Below are positions 42,778 to 51,239 of a DNA stretch of 64,000 nt, piece after piece (within the stretch, counting starts at the first letter, position 1; every line of letters starts with the position of its first letter). The translations under genes and the position numbers were made by a program. The DNA comes from Pseudomonas sihuiensis (GTDB lineage Bacteria > Pseudomonadota > Gammaproteobacteria > Pseudomonadales > Pseudomonadaceae). The stretch spans positions 1,240,001 to 1,304,000 of the forward strand of contig NZ_LT629797.1 in the NCBI RefSeq assembly GCF_900106015.1, in the 5' to 3' direction. The notes below the pieces were generated by a model. The model saw nothing but the letters and a program-made list of their open reading frames with translations, did not search any database and was not told the origin of the DNA.

Positions 42778-43395
42778 TCAATGCCAGGCAAACGCGAGCG
42801 GCTGCGCAGGTGGTAGACCACCGCGACACTTGATCACCCGTAGCTGCGCTGGCTGGCTGTCGAGCACCAGTCGTAGTGCTGCCGGTGAAGGATTGGCCGC
42901 TTCTGCCTGCGGCCGATAGGCGAAAGCTAGGGTTTGTCCGGTAGCCGCTGCCACTTGCAGACGTCTCAGCGAGCGATCATCGGCCTGACGCAACCAGCTC
43001 AACACCGCGCCACAACTCCCCGAACGCAAGCATTGTTCGGCAGCCCACAGGGCATCGCGGCCATCTGCCTGGATGATGCTCAGTTGGCGTAAATCGACGC
43101 CGGCATGAATCCAGGCCTGAGGGTAGGGCAGATGAGGAGGGGAGATCAGCACCACCCGCTCGCCTGAAACCGTCAGACTGGCAAGGGTCGGCCACAGCAA
43201 ACTCAGCTCGCCAATGCCAGGCGCAGTCGTGAGAATTTCACTGAGTGCAGCCCTAGGCCAGCCGCCACCTGGCAGTACGGCGTCGAGAAACTGATGTCCA
43301 GTTGAGAAATTGGCGCCCGATGGCGATGAAACGACCTGGCCTCGCCATACGCGGCGAGCGTCGATCAACCGGTCAAGCGCGACCACGGATGACAT
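42778..43395 (-). CDS. imuA: RecA/SulA-like mutasome protein ImuA
   Basis: 205 residues, starting MSSVVALDRLIDARRVWRGQ, which matches the ImuA start pattern. The body resembles a RecA-like core, but its Walker A region reads LPGGGWPRAAL and lacks the GKT end, so ATP hydrolysis is doubtful. It works with ImuB and DnaE2 in mutagenic lesion bypass. The LexA box lies only 16 bases before this start, so LexA would sit on the promoter. No Shine-Dalgarno precedes the ATG. Confidence 0.9.
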   Translation of the reverse strand: MSSVVALDRLIDARRVWRGQVVSSPSGANFSTGHQFLDAVLPGGGWPRAALSEILTTAPGIGELSLLWPTLASLTVSGERVVLISPPHLPYPQAWIHAGVDLRQLSIIQADGRDALWAAEQCLRSGSCGAVLSWLRQADDRSLRRLQVAAATGQTLAFAYRPQAEAANPSPAALRLVLDSQPAQLRVIKCRGGLPPAQPLAFAWH

Positions 43396-43411
43396 GGAGG
43401 TAACAACCAAA

Positions 43412-43431
43412 TACTGTATATGAATACAGTA
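43412..43431 (-). promoter_or_regulatory. LexA (SOS) box of the imuA-imuB-dnaE2 operon
   Basis: TACTGTATATGAATACAGTA matches the CTGT-N8-ACAG consensus with TA on both flanks. It is 16 bases upstream of the imuA start on the - strand. Confidence 0.92.
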
Positions 43432-43583
43432 TTGTTTGAGCCAACGCATGGGTCAAGAGAATCGCGATAAGGTGCTCAACCTGGTTACCGAGACGCAGCC
43501 GAGTCAGCCGAATAAATCCGTCCGGAGCATCGCGTCGATCCAGGCAATCGCGATCTACGTACAACCAACCCATACGATCCGTC

Positions 43584-43606
43584 GTGTTGTGTTGTGTTGT
43601 GTTGTG
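43584..43606 (+). repeat. Short tandem repeat (GTGTT)4.6
   Basis: Four exact copies of GTGTT followed by GTG. It lies in non-coding DNA between the LexA box and the tni element. Confidence 0.85.
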
Positions 43607-43851
43607 CAGACACTGACTCGAAGCGAAGCGAACCCATATGGCATCTCGGAAATTTATCGCAGCACGCATCTAGGACTGTCGAGCGCAAAGCGAAGCTGCA
43701 GATGCGGTTGAGAGAATGACCAAGCGAAAGGTCTCAAGGCCCATGGGAGTATATGGATCATGGGAACGATGAAACCCGGCGTTTCAAGTGTCTGGGAGCC
43801 AACTGTAGGTGACTCTTAAATATCGTAATTATGTTATCTCATTGAATTTAT

Positions 43852-43915
43852 TATAAAAAAACCTAACGTGTTTTTTATATCCTGTAAAAAAACAAACTAA
43901 AAGGTATTTTTTACA
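43852..43915. repeat. Two adjacent AT-rich inverted repeats upstream of tniA
   Basis: TATAAAAAA (43852-43860) pairs with TTTTTTATA (43871-43879), and TGTAAAAAA (43883-43891) pairs with TTTTTTACA (43907-43915). Each arm is a perfect 9 bases. They may be transposase (TnsB/TniA) binding sites at the element end, or terminators that shield tniA from outside transcription. Confidence 0.6.
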
Positions 43916-43978
43916 TTTTTCAAAGACCAGCTACGCTGATAACGAACTGTGATCTATCGAAGGATGCAGGGAGGGAAC

Positions 43979-45826
43979 ATGGGGCAAATTTTGCTGCGGG
44001 AGGGCTTGGTTGTCGTCGCGAGGGGGCATGTAGCAACAGTTAATAAATGCCTTCCTAACTTGACGATTGAGGTTGTCCTAAAAAAAAGCAGTGAAAAGTT
44101 AGTTGTCGATATTGACGAAATTGAGCATTTACCCTCAAGGGATGAGGATAATATTAATCTGCTTCAAGTTGAGTCGCTGTCAAGCGAGTCGGTAGTGCCC
44201 CTGGAGGAGTTGCAGGCCGCTCAGTCACAGTTCGACTTAATAAAGAGATACTTGGCAAAAGAACTCAACTTGACTCAGGCGCTAGAGCAAGCCGGCGTCT
44301 CAAATGGTACCTTTTATAGAAACATTAAGTTTTATGATGAAGAAATTGGTCCAGCGTCTCTGCTAAGGATGAAGAGAGGGAACAAGAAAGGCTCTAGAAG
44401 ACTCATTAAAGATGTCGATGACGTAATAAAACAGGCAATCAAAGAAGCGTACATAGGAAAGTCGGCAACCATAGCTGCGGTTTTTCGCAAGGCGGAAGAA
44501 TTATCCATTAGGCTTGGTTTAAAGCCACCTTCTCGATCGGCAATATCTGCACGGCTCAAAGATATACCAGAGAAAGAGCGTCATCTGAGAAAGCATGGGC
44601 ATGAGGCGACGAGTCAAAAATATGCAGCAAGACCAGGTAGAAAGGAAATTCATCTGCCGCTTGAATGGGTGCAGATGGATCATACCAGAGTAGATCTGAT
44701 ATTGGTCGATCAAATTACACGCCGACCAATAGGTAGGCCCTGGTTAACTGTCCTCATTGACCTCAAGACCAGGGTTATTCTTGGTTATTATCTAAGTCTA
44801 TACCCGCCATCTAGCCTCTCTGTTGCCTGTGCTGTAGCGCATGCCGCACTTCCTAAAAATCAATTCCTTAAAAGACTGGGAGTGAGCGCAGGTCTACATC
44901 CATATTATGGGGTTCCAAAACTCTTGCACATGGATAACGCAAGTGAGTTCAAGACCGTTAAATTTCAGCGTGCATGTGTGCTACACAAGATTGGCTTGAA
45001 ATGGCGGCCAATTGGGGCGAAGCATTATGGAGGTCATGTTGAGCGTTTGATCGGCACACTGATGACCGATTATGTGCACTTCTTGCCCGGTACTACTCAC
45101 TCCAATCCTGTTAGCCGCAGAGGTTATGATAGTGAGAAAAATTCTGCACTGACCTTCAAGGAATTTTGCCAATGGTTTGCAGGGCAGGTCGCTATTTATC
45201 ATGGGCGTAAGCATAAAGGGCTGGGCCGCTCTCCTGCGGCGGAGTGGAAGTCGCATTTTGTTGATTCCGAAAACAACGTTACTCATCCTCCGATAATTTC
45301 CGATCCATGGACGTTTCGTCTTGACTTCATGCCGGAGATGAGTCGAAAAATCCACCCCCAGGGCGTGACTCTAAATGGTAAATGGTACTGGAGCCCTGGA
45401 TTAACTCCCCATATAGGTAAAGAGAGAGTGGTCATTAAGTACGATCCGCACTCAATGGCGACAATATGGGCAAGGTTGGATGGAGGATATATTCCGCTGT
45501 ACTTTTCGGATGTAACGACTAGTGACTTTGCATATGAGGAACACAGGGCGCTATTGAAGTTTAGGCGAAAAGAAGGCGTCACACCAGATGGAGCATTGGA
45601 AGATCATGCTTTGATAGATTTGATACAAAAAAATGAGCAGATAGTGAATGGGGCAGTAACGAAGACAAAGCGAGCGAGAAAAATAATTGCTGCCAAATTC
45701 GAGCATGAGACCAGCACGTGGATCGCTGACGAGACTATATCAGCGACTGCTCCAGATAGGTCAGATGAAGAAATCAAAAAACCTGACTACTCGAAAAAGG
45801 CGACGCCCTATTCTAGGAGGTCTTGA
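43979..45826 (+). CDS. tniA: TniA/TnsB-family DDE transposase
   Basis: 615 residues. The catalytic triad of the retroviral-integrase fold is visible: D234 in WVQMDHTRVD, D319 in LLHMDNASEFK and E355 in GGHVERLIG, with the second Asp and the Glu 35 residues apart. N-terminal helix-turn-helix regions and a C-terminal Mu-type beta-barrel part (YWSPGLTPHIGKERVVIKYDP) complete the TnsB/TniA layout. GGGAGGG just upstream favours ATG 43979 over an earlier frame start. The low GC, unlike the flanking chromosome, points to foreign origin. No TnsA-like endonuclease is next to it, so transposition is probably replicative as in Tn5053/Tn402. Confidence 0.93.
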   Translation: MGQILLREGLVVVARGHVATVNKCLPNLTIEVVLKKSSEKLVVDIDEIEHLPSRDEDNINLLQVESLSSESVVPLEELQAAQSQFDLIKRYLAKELNLTQALEQAGVSNGTFYRNIKFYDEEIGPASLLRMKRGNKKGSRRLIKDVDDVIKQAIKEAYIGKSATIAAVFRKAEELSIRLGLKPPSRSAISARLKDIPEKERHLRKHGHEATSQKYAARPGRKEIHLPLEWVQMDHTRVDLILVDQITRRPIGRPWLTVLIDLKTRVILGYYLSLYPPSSLSVACAVAHAALPKNQFLKRLGVSAGLHPYYGVPKLLHMDNASEFKTVKFQRACVLHKIGLKWRPIGAKHYGGHVERLIGTLMTDYVHFLPGTTHSNPVSRRGYDSEKNSALTFKEFCQWFAGQVAIYHGRKHKGLGRSPAAEWKSHFVDSENNVTHPPIISDPWTFRLDFMPEMSRKIHPQGVTLNGKWYWSPGLTPHIGKERVVIKYDPHSMATIWARLDGGYIPLYFSDVTTSDFAYEEHRALLKFRRKEGVTPDGALEDHALIDLIQKNEQIVNGAVTKTKRARKIIAAKFEHETSTWIADETISATAPDRSDEEIKKPDYSKKATPYSRRS

Positions 45827-46686
45827 TGAGTTCTTATGAGCACTTAACGGAGAGCGCTAGGGAACTGGCATGTTCATCTGACGACATGCGGTTGGCCGCT
45901 ATACAGCGAGATAGTTTTTACATTGACCACCCTCAATCAAACAGCATTTTAAAGATGGTTGAAAATCTACTGGCCGTTCCTAGAAGAATGCAGGCGCCGT
46001 GTATGATTGTAACCGGTGCTCCTGGCGCCGGTAAAAGCTCAATCATTCAGCAGATAAGGAATTCTGAAGCACTCTCTAACCAAATTGTCTTTCTAGACAT
46101 GGTTGCGAACCCATTTAATCTAAAGTTTGGTGAGTTGCTTGTTTCGGCACTAGGCCTCCCTCATGGGCTGATTAAGTTCGGACACCCTAGGAAAGCCACG
46201 CTTCCGGCGGAACTGGCCGAAGTGATAAAGTTGAGAAAAATAAAGGCTCTGATTATAGATGAGCTGCACGAGTCAATGCTGGTGGCGAGGCCAGAACAAC
46301 TTAAAAATTTGTCCATTCTGAAGTCGCTATCCAATAATACTTATGGATTATCAATAATAGGTTTCGGCATTAATCTCGCCAAGAACGCTTTGAGTATGGA
46401 TGAACAGTTCTCTAGGCGATTTTATAGCGTCCAGATTGATGACTGGAGAGAAAGCGAGTCTTTTAGATCGTTTCTGGCGGGGGTTGAGCAAAATCTACCA
46501 TTAAGAAGGCCGTCAAACCTTGATGGTGCTGAGGTTATTGGGTTTCTTTTAGAGAATACCGGTGGGCGAATGGACTCTATTATGAACTCAATTAAATCTG
46601 CTGCATGCTACGCAGTAAAGTCGGGAGAGGAACGCATCACCATAGGCTCTTTGGTAAAAGCTATTTCGACGCCATGGAGTTACTAA
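45826..46686 (+). CDS. tniB: TniB/TnsC-like AAA+ transposition ATPase
   Basis: 286 residues. Walker A GAPGAGKSS begins at residue 64 and the Walker B-like LIIDELHE is near residue 145. It would select target DNA and recruit the TniA transposase. ATG 45826 overlaps the tniA stop (TGATG) and is preceded by TAGGAGG. A TTG three bases earlier is an unlikely start. Same AT-rich composition as tniA. It passes to tniQ through a TAATG overlap, so the three are one translationally coupled operon. Confidence 0.92.
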   Translation: MSSYEHLTESARELACSSDDMRLAAIQRDSFYIDHPQSNSILKMVENLLAVPRRMQAPCMIVTGAPGAGKSSIIQQIRNSEALSNQIVFLDMVANPFNLKFGELLVSALGLPHGLIKFGHPRKATLPAELAEVIKLRKIKALIIDELHESMLVARPEQLKNLSILKSLSNNTYGLSIIGFGINLAKNALSMDEQFSRRFYSVQIDDWRESESFRSFLAGVEQNLPLRRPSNLDGAEVIGFLLENTGGRMDSIMNSIKSAACYAVKSGEERITIGSLVKAISTPWSY

Positions 46687-47726
46687 TGCGCCTCCTTGAT
46701 TTATGCCCCGCCAGCGTGGACGAGTGCTTTTCATCCTGGATATATAGGTGCATGATAAAGTTTCCTTGGGTGAGGTTCTCATTGGAAGGAGTCAGCGTAA
46801 AGGCTGAGTCTGATAGGTGTGGTGAATTAGTTTATGAGGATCCGGATTTTGATATTAGCTCTAGTTATGTCCAAGATGTTACATCGAGGCTGAATCTCGC
46901 TCAGGATGACTATTTTCGATTCTTTGATAAGAAGCCTGGCAAGCTTTTGTCATGGCAAAGTCGTCGATTTTACTGTCGGGATTGTGTAATGGATGATATT
47001 AAAAATAATATTCTTCCATATTGGCGGCGGAGCTGGTGCAGTGCCGTTTGCGTATTCTGTCCGCTCCATGAGAAAAAGTTGTCGAGTATTAGGTTTAACT
47101 GTGATCCTATTGGTAGAGGCTGGCGAGCATTCTCTGAGTTTTCGCGATACCCCTACCACCAATATCAAGGTACTAGAAACTATAATTTGTGGGAGAGCGA
47201 GAGTTTGCAGAAAGCTCTTTATGACCTTGCAATCCAAGTATTTGAATGGTATGGCTCTAGCGAAGAAGCGAGGGTGGATAGTGCAGGTGCTGATGTTGCT
47301 TCAACTGCATACTTTGATCTTGTTTTTGAGTTGTTGACACAGGCTCCCAGCCTCCATAATTCAGGCGGACTGTCTTGGTCGTTTACGTTTGCTTTTAAGC
47401 TGAGACTAGGGCGTTATCGAAAAGATTATTCTTGGCTACTTGAGAATGGCGTTAATGAAGTTGATGTAAATCAAAGGGTTTGTGGGGTGATTTTAGCTGG
47501 TAAGGTGCTTGGGATTCTCTCTGATGAAGAGGTTGGGCGTCTTGATTGCATGGTGGATGATTTGTTTCCTTATTTCGGTCTCAGTAACCTAGAGCTAGGT
47601 TTTAGATGTGCAAATTATAGTTCTATTGGCGATTATGATTATCTTCTGTCTAGGATTGGTCGGCTTCCATACTCAAGCCAGGCGCGTTTTGATGGCTTTG
47701 TTGCGGGTTTGACCCCTGAAATGTAA
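46686..47726 (+). CDS. tniQ: TniQ/TnsD-like targeting protein
   Basis: 346 residues. The N-terminal TniQ domain carries a zinc-finger pattern CRDC ... CPLH (about residues 99-125), expected for TniQ/TnsD proteins that direct the transposase to its target. The start at 46686 overlaps the tniB stop (TAATG). The remaining C-terminal part shows no second recognisable domain, as in the TniQ of Tn402-like elements rather than the longer sequence-specific TnsD. No resolvase (tniR) gene follows. The target preference is unknown. Confidence 0.88.
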   Translation: MRLLDLCPASVDECFSSWIYRCMIKFPWVRFSLEGVSVKAESDRCGELVYEDPDFDISSSYVQDVTSRLNLAQDDYFRFFDKKPGKLLSWQSRRFYCRDCVMDDIKNNILPYWRRSWCSAVCVFCPLHEKKLSSIRFNCDPIGRGWRAFSEFSRYPYHQYQGTRNYNLWESESLQKALYDLAIQVFEWYGSSEEARVDSAGADVASTAYFDLVFELLTQAPSLHNSGGLSWSFTFAFKLRLGRYRKDYSWLLENGVNEVDVNQRVCGVILAGKVLGILSDEEVGRLDCMVDDLFPYFGLSNLELGFRCANYSSIGDYDYLLSRIGRLPYSSQARFDGFVAGLTPEM

Positions 47727-47784
47727 GTAGCTCTGAAGGAAATAAATTTCTCGCCATTGGCGGACTACATATGAGGATGGCGGG

Positions 47785-48396
47785 CTAGCAATCCAACGCA
47801 ATTCGCATCCACTTCGGTATTTTACTGGTCATCAATTTGATTAAGTCGTCAGGCCTAAGCGCTTTCTTAATCGCAGCAGTGCATTCTGGAGTAGCGCCTT
47901 CTTTACCGAGATAAAACAGTGCACTGATAGCCATCCCCGCCTCAGTCCCGGCATGCTGCATCACCATCGGGGCCGCATGTATCAGTCGGACTTCAGCTTT
48001 ACCTATGAATACTGAACGGCTGGCTCCGTTGGTGTAATAGATTGGAATGAGCGGCATCTGGGTACTGAGCCCAAACCTCCTGACGGCATTGGCACCATGG
48101 ATCTGCAGAGACAAGCGCTTCTGCCTGGTAATCAGGCTAAGCAATTTCCAGGGATTGGGACGAGCCCTGGCAACGTAACGTCCGGGTTTCGGGCGCATAT
48201 AAATTCCGCGATACACCCGTTCGAGCTCGCCTCGGTTGACCAGTCGAGCTATTGCTTTGGATACGGCGTTTTTCGTTCCAAGCCCTGTGAAACGCCTGAT
48301 GCTGAACGGCTGCCCTTTAGGTAGGCGCTTGACTCGTTGCGCAATCCGGGCAGATACCGACTGGGCTTGATCAGTGCTGAGCATCGTGGCGTTCAC
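47785..48396 (-). CDS. DUF6088 / AbiEi-antitoxin-like protein
   Basis: 203 residues. An N-terminal winged-helix part (RRFTGLGTKNAVSKAIARLVNRGELERVYRGIYMRP) and a central part ITRQKRLSLQIHGANAVRRFGLS resemble the AbiEi/DUF6088 family, whose best-known members repress and neutralise the AbiEii nucleotidyltransferase toxin. No AbiEii-like gene is next to it. Instead it is preceded two bases upstream by a BPSL0761-type gene, with which it must be co-transcribed. It converges on tniQ. The alternative in-frame start at 48384 is possible. Confidence 0.7.
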   Translation of the reverse strand: MNATMLSTDQAQSVSARIAQRVKRLPKGQPFSIRRFTGLGTKNAVSKAIARLVNRGELERVYRGIYMRPKPGRYVARARPNPWKLLSLITRQKRLSLQIHGANAVRRFGLSTQMPLIPIYYTNGASRSVFIGKAEVRLIHAAPMVMQHAGTEAGMAISALFYLGKEGATPECTAAIKKALRPDDLIKLMTSKIPKWMRIALDC

Positions 48397-48398
48397 GC

Positions 48399-48662
48399 CT
48401 ATAGCGAGAAGTCTAACGACGAACTGAAAAGCGGCTGATGGAACGCAATTACTCTTCGCCGATATTCATCATCTTGAGCGTCGTTTATCAGGCACTCTTC
48501 GAGGCGCCCCAGCGAGAAAACTTGATCGGCGGACGGGTAGTGTCTGAGCAGGCTTTTCGCATGGCTGCGAATGTCATCAGGTAGTTCGCTGTTACGAGAG
48601 AGGTCGCGGAGAAAAGCTTCGGTCTTGACGACACTCCGGGTTCTTTCATGCGGAAGGGTCAA
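48399..48662 (-). CDS. BPSL0761-family small protein
   Basis: 87 residues, beginning MTLPHERTRSVVKTEAFLRDLSR, the pattern of BPSL0761-type proteins common on mobile DNA in Pseudomonas and Burkholderia. It is all-helical, charged and without cysteines or membrane spans. The stop is 2 bases before the DUF6088-like gene, a spacing usual for paired genes such as toxin-antitoxin sets. Function unknown. Confidence 0.7.
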   Translation of the reverse strand: MTLPHERTRSVVKTEAFLRDLSRNSELPDDIRSHAKSLLRHYPSADQVFSLGRLEECLINDAQDDEYRRRVIAFHQPLFSSSLDFSL

Positions 48663-48782
48663 AGCGGCTACCTCCTTATTCAGTTATTCCAATCTACGAG
48701 ACCAGAACGGGCAAGCCGCGCGCTTACCCCTAATTTGTCCGCGATTCGACGTGGTGCGGCTGATGGATTTTCAACCCTACAA

Positions 48783-49085
48783 TCAGTTTTTCCCCCAGTA
48801 GTTGTCTTTGCTGACCAGACCAAAATATTCGGAAGCAAATGGCTGATCATCATCGAACATACCATTGACCATGCGCTCCCGACGCAACCCACTCAGCACC
48901 CTGAAAAAGCAGGGCTCACAGAGATGCACCCGGTAGTGCTCCCCATCATGCTGGGAGCCATATCCCCATTGGGCTTCAAGCTTGCCATATTGGGGAGCAT
49001 AGCCGGGAATACGCGTGCCAGAGCGGCACACGTCGCAGATCACATCCTCAACGACATCGACCAATGCCTGCGATTTAATCTCCAT
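48783..49085 (-). CDS. Hypothetical protein with paired CxxC motifs
   Basis: 100 residues from MEIKSQALVDVVEDVICDVC at 49085; GTGAGGTG upstream fits as ribosome-binding site, while an earlier in-frame start has none. Two cysteine pairs, CDVC near residue 20 and CEPC near residue 63, suggest a zinc ribbon. The tail is rich in aromatic and acidic residues. I do not recognise a named family. It is separated from the BPSL0761-type gene by 120 bases with no clear gene. Confidence 0.6.
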   Translation of the reverse strand: MEIKSQALVDVVEDVICDVCRSGTRIPGYAPQYGKLEAQWGYGSQHDGEHYRVHLCEPCFFRVLSGLRRERMVNGMFDDDQPFASEYFGLVSKDNYWGKN

Positions 49086-49175
49086 GCACACCTCACGATT
49101 ACGTTCCACACGACGCCGGCCGGTTATGGATTCATGAACACCAACATCATTGGATCAGCCTCGACTGGCTGAGCA

Positions 49176-50576
49176 TTAAAAACAAGCCAGTAGCTGCTGC
49201 CGATAATGCTGGGAAAAGCTGACCTGGTAAGCAGGCTCAATTGCAAAGCCACCCAGCGAAATGATGTTCGTAGGCTGCGATCCAATACCCGGTTCTGCAC
49301 CACCTAACCCCGCACCGTCGAAACCTTCAACATGACCCAAAGTGCCCATCGGCTCAGGCCTGGAGCCTGGAGTAAAACCAGGCATCTGCACATCGTTCAA
49401 AACTGCCAGGTCATCAGGCAAGTCATCCGATATTCGCTCCGCAAAACCCTGAAGCGTTGGCTCCGCCAACATGAATAGCCATGCCTGGTCGTCGGACTCA
49501 CCTGTGCGCCGCAGCACTCGCCCCAGCACTTGCCGGTAATGCAGTTCGGTGCGGATACGGCTGAGATAGCAGCACACTTGCAGGCGGGGAATGTCGGTGC
49601 CTTCGCTGATCATTCCGACGGCCACAATCCAGCGGCAGGCGCTGCTCCGGAATGCATTGATCACCTGCTGCGCATCTTGGGTTTTGTTGGTCACGATGCG
49701 GGATTCTTCACCCATTGCTTCTAGAGCCAGTGCAACTTGCTGGGCGTGTTCGATGTCTGTGGCCACCACCAAACCAGCGGCATCAGGTTTGATCTGGCGT
49801 AGCTCGTTCAGCTTGCTGCAGCCAAGATCGAGGATTGGATTGATCACCTCGTCATGACGCAGAAGTTCCTCATAGGTGACAGGTGACTCCCCTAAAAGCT
49901 TGGCGATGCTGGGAAACAGCCTCACGGAGCTATTCGCGCCAAGCTCTTCCGTAAGTTTCACCTTCTGATTGTCGAGCAACACAATGCGAGGTGATCGGCA
50001 CACGTCGTCGGCAATGGCATCTTTCAAGCCATAACGGTAATCACAGATCAGATGCCCCTCGGGCGAAGAGTAGCGAGCCAATGCGATGGCCTTGTCGTCC
50101 GAACGCCAGGGCGTGCCAGACAGGGCCAACGTGAAGGCAGCCCGATCCTGTATCCGATGTAGTATCTGCTGCCCCCAGGCATTGCTGAGCAGCGGATCGT
50201 GGCCGGCGCAATGGTGGATTTCATCGAAGACCACGAACACCCGGTAGTCATCAAGCAGCTGCCAGAATCCCTCATCACGGTATTCCATGGCCTGATAGGT
50301 ATAGGCAGCGCCCACGGCACCTATCTGGCCATCTAGGCGTCTGCCTAGGACTTCCGCAAAGGTCGAACGAAAACCCTCCACGACCTGGCAGGACGGCGCA
50401 AAGCACAGCACCAAATCGATTCTGTCCTGCTCAAGCAGTTGGCTGACCAGTTCTGCCGCCATGCGCGTCTTTCCGGCTCCCGGGGTTGCCTGGCAGAAGA
50501 AGTGCGGCGTGACGGTGAAGTGCTCCAGCGCCATGGTGATGCAGCTGTTCTGCCAGCTCCGTAGCGATCTACTCAT
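49176..50576 (-). CDS. DEAD/DEAH-box (SF2) helicase-like ATPase
   Basis: 466 residues. SF2 motifs occur in order: Walker A ATPGAGKT (residues 30-37), DEIH box in VVFDEIHHC, SGTPW (motif III), a second RecA fold with MISEGTDIPRLQV, and motif VI YRQVLGRVLRRTGE. It resembles the helicase part of type III restriction and XPB-like proteins but has no nuclease domain. A C-terminal tail of about 80 residues has no known motif. Its start overlaps the stop of the upstream coiled-coil gene (ATGA), so the two products are made together. A role in mobile-element maintenance or phage defence is inference only. Confidence 0.85.
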   Translation of the reverse strand: MSRSLRSWQNSCITMALEHFTVTPHFFCQATPGAGKTRMAAELVSQLLEQDRIDLVLCFAPSCQVVEGFRSTFAEVLGRRLDGQIGAVGAAYTYQAMEYRDEGFWQLLDDYRVFVVFDEIHHCAGHDPLLSNAWGQQILHRIQDRAAFTLALSGTPWRSDDKAIALARYSSPEGHLICDYRYGLKDAIADDVCRSPRIVLLDNQKVKLTEELGANSSVRLFPSIAKLLGESPVTYEELLRHDEVINPILDLGCSKLNELRQIKPDAAGLVVATDIEHAQQVALALEAMGEESRIVTNKTQDAQQVINAFRSSACRWIVAVGMISEGTDIPRLQVCCYLSRIRTELHYRQVLGRVLRRTGESDDQAWLFMLAEPTLQGFAERISDDLPDDLAVLNDVQMPGFTPGSRPEPMGTLGHVEGFDGAGLGGAEPGIGSQPTNIISLGGFAIEPAYQVSFSQHYRQQLLACF

Positions 50577-51163
50577 CGTGGTGCGGCGAGCGTTTTGAGG
50601 GTCTTCTCGATGGCGCGCAGATGCCCCAAAAGACGAGAACTACGATCCCTGGCCTCCAGGTACTCGCCTTCAACCTTGTCCCGCAAATGTGGCATCTCGT
50701 CCAGAAGCAACTTGAATCGCTCTGCCTCACCCATTGAAGAAAGAAAATCCAGACGGATCTCCTTATGGAGTGCCTCCAGCTGCTGATCCATATTGGCTGA
50801 AGATTGAAGCGGCAGAGCTTTCACGTCGCGTACCGCTGTGTCCTGCTCAGCCGCCCTTGCAGACATAAGACTGTTTTCAAAACCGTTGTCGATCAGCTCA
50901 AGTTGAAGATGTGCTGGGGTAGGCAGCAGGTGGTAGACCTGCCCCCGTACGCGGCGCTGTTCGTCATGCACTAACCAACCTATGCGTAACATCCGGCGCA
51001 TCTGTTCATACACATAGCGGCGTAAATCACCGATGCGATAGGTCATGCCATCCAGGTGCTTGGCATAGGCATCGCGCAGTTCACGAATTGTGAACCGTGT
51101 GCGGCCTTCCTCCTGAAGCAGCTCATACAGCCGCCTGTCGAAGATGAACGAGGCTGATTTCAT
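50573..51163 (-). CDS. Winged-helix and coiled-coil partner of the helicase
   Basis: 196 residues from MKSASFIFDRRLYELLQEEG at 51163; upstream in-frame starts lie in the divergent promoter region. The N-terminal part (about 10-95) reads like a winged helix-turn-helix (FTIRELRDAYAKHL, YRIGDLRRYVYEQMRRMLRIGWLV). The C-terminal half (about 120-190) is strongly helical and coiled-coil-like. It could be the DNA-recognition or loading subunit for the helicase to which it is coupled by a 4-base overlap. I do not recognise a named family. Confidence 0.7.
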   Translation of the reverse strand: MKSASFIFDRRLYELLQEEGRTRFTIRELRDAYAKHLDGMTYRIGDLRRYVYEQMRRMLRIGWLVHDEQRRVRGQVYHLLPTPAHLQLELIDNGFENSLMSARAAEQDTAVRDVKALPLQSSANMDQQLEALHKEIRLDFLSSMGEAERFKLLLDEMPHLRDKVEGEYLEARDRSSRLLGHLRAIEKTLKTLAAPR

Positions 51164-51193
51164 TGCGGCACCTGAGAAGATAGCGCGAAAAAT

Positions 51194-51209
51194 ACGGATT
51201 ATAGTCCGT
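51194..51209. promoter_or_regulatory. Inverted repeat in divergent promoter (outer operator candidate)
   Basis: ACGGATTATAGTCCGT: 5-bp arms ACGGA and TCCGT around six bases. It lies 31 bases upstream of the winged-helix gene, where a promoter for the - strand operon is expected. Confidence 0.4.
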
Positions 51210-51239
51210 GGCCTCTGCGTCCGTAAACGCATGATATTG

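Larger units (their letters stand above)
43436..43978. other. 543-base non-coding junction between imu operon and tni element
   Basis: The left part (to about 43803) has genome-like composition and contains a short tandem repeat but no credible gene. From about 43804 the base composition drops sharply to AT-rich, with two inverted repeats before tniA. The change suggests the border of a transposable element near 43804, where a TGTAGGTGACTC sequence could be its end. Confidence 0.5.

Noticed and set aside
43584..43606. CRISPR-like repeat
   Set aside because: It is a simple 5-base tandem repeat without spacers; no CRISPR array was seen anywhere in the window.
47762..47769. CTACA just after tniQ as right end of the tni element
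   Set aside because: Only TGTAG matches the left-end candidate and the flanking five bases (TATGA) do not match CCAAC.
48680..48892. - strand frame with an HTH-like tail (IADKLGVSARLARSGL)
   Set aside because: Its start overlaps the zinc-ribbon gene out of frame, the HTH resemblance is short, and no ribosome-binding site is seen.
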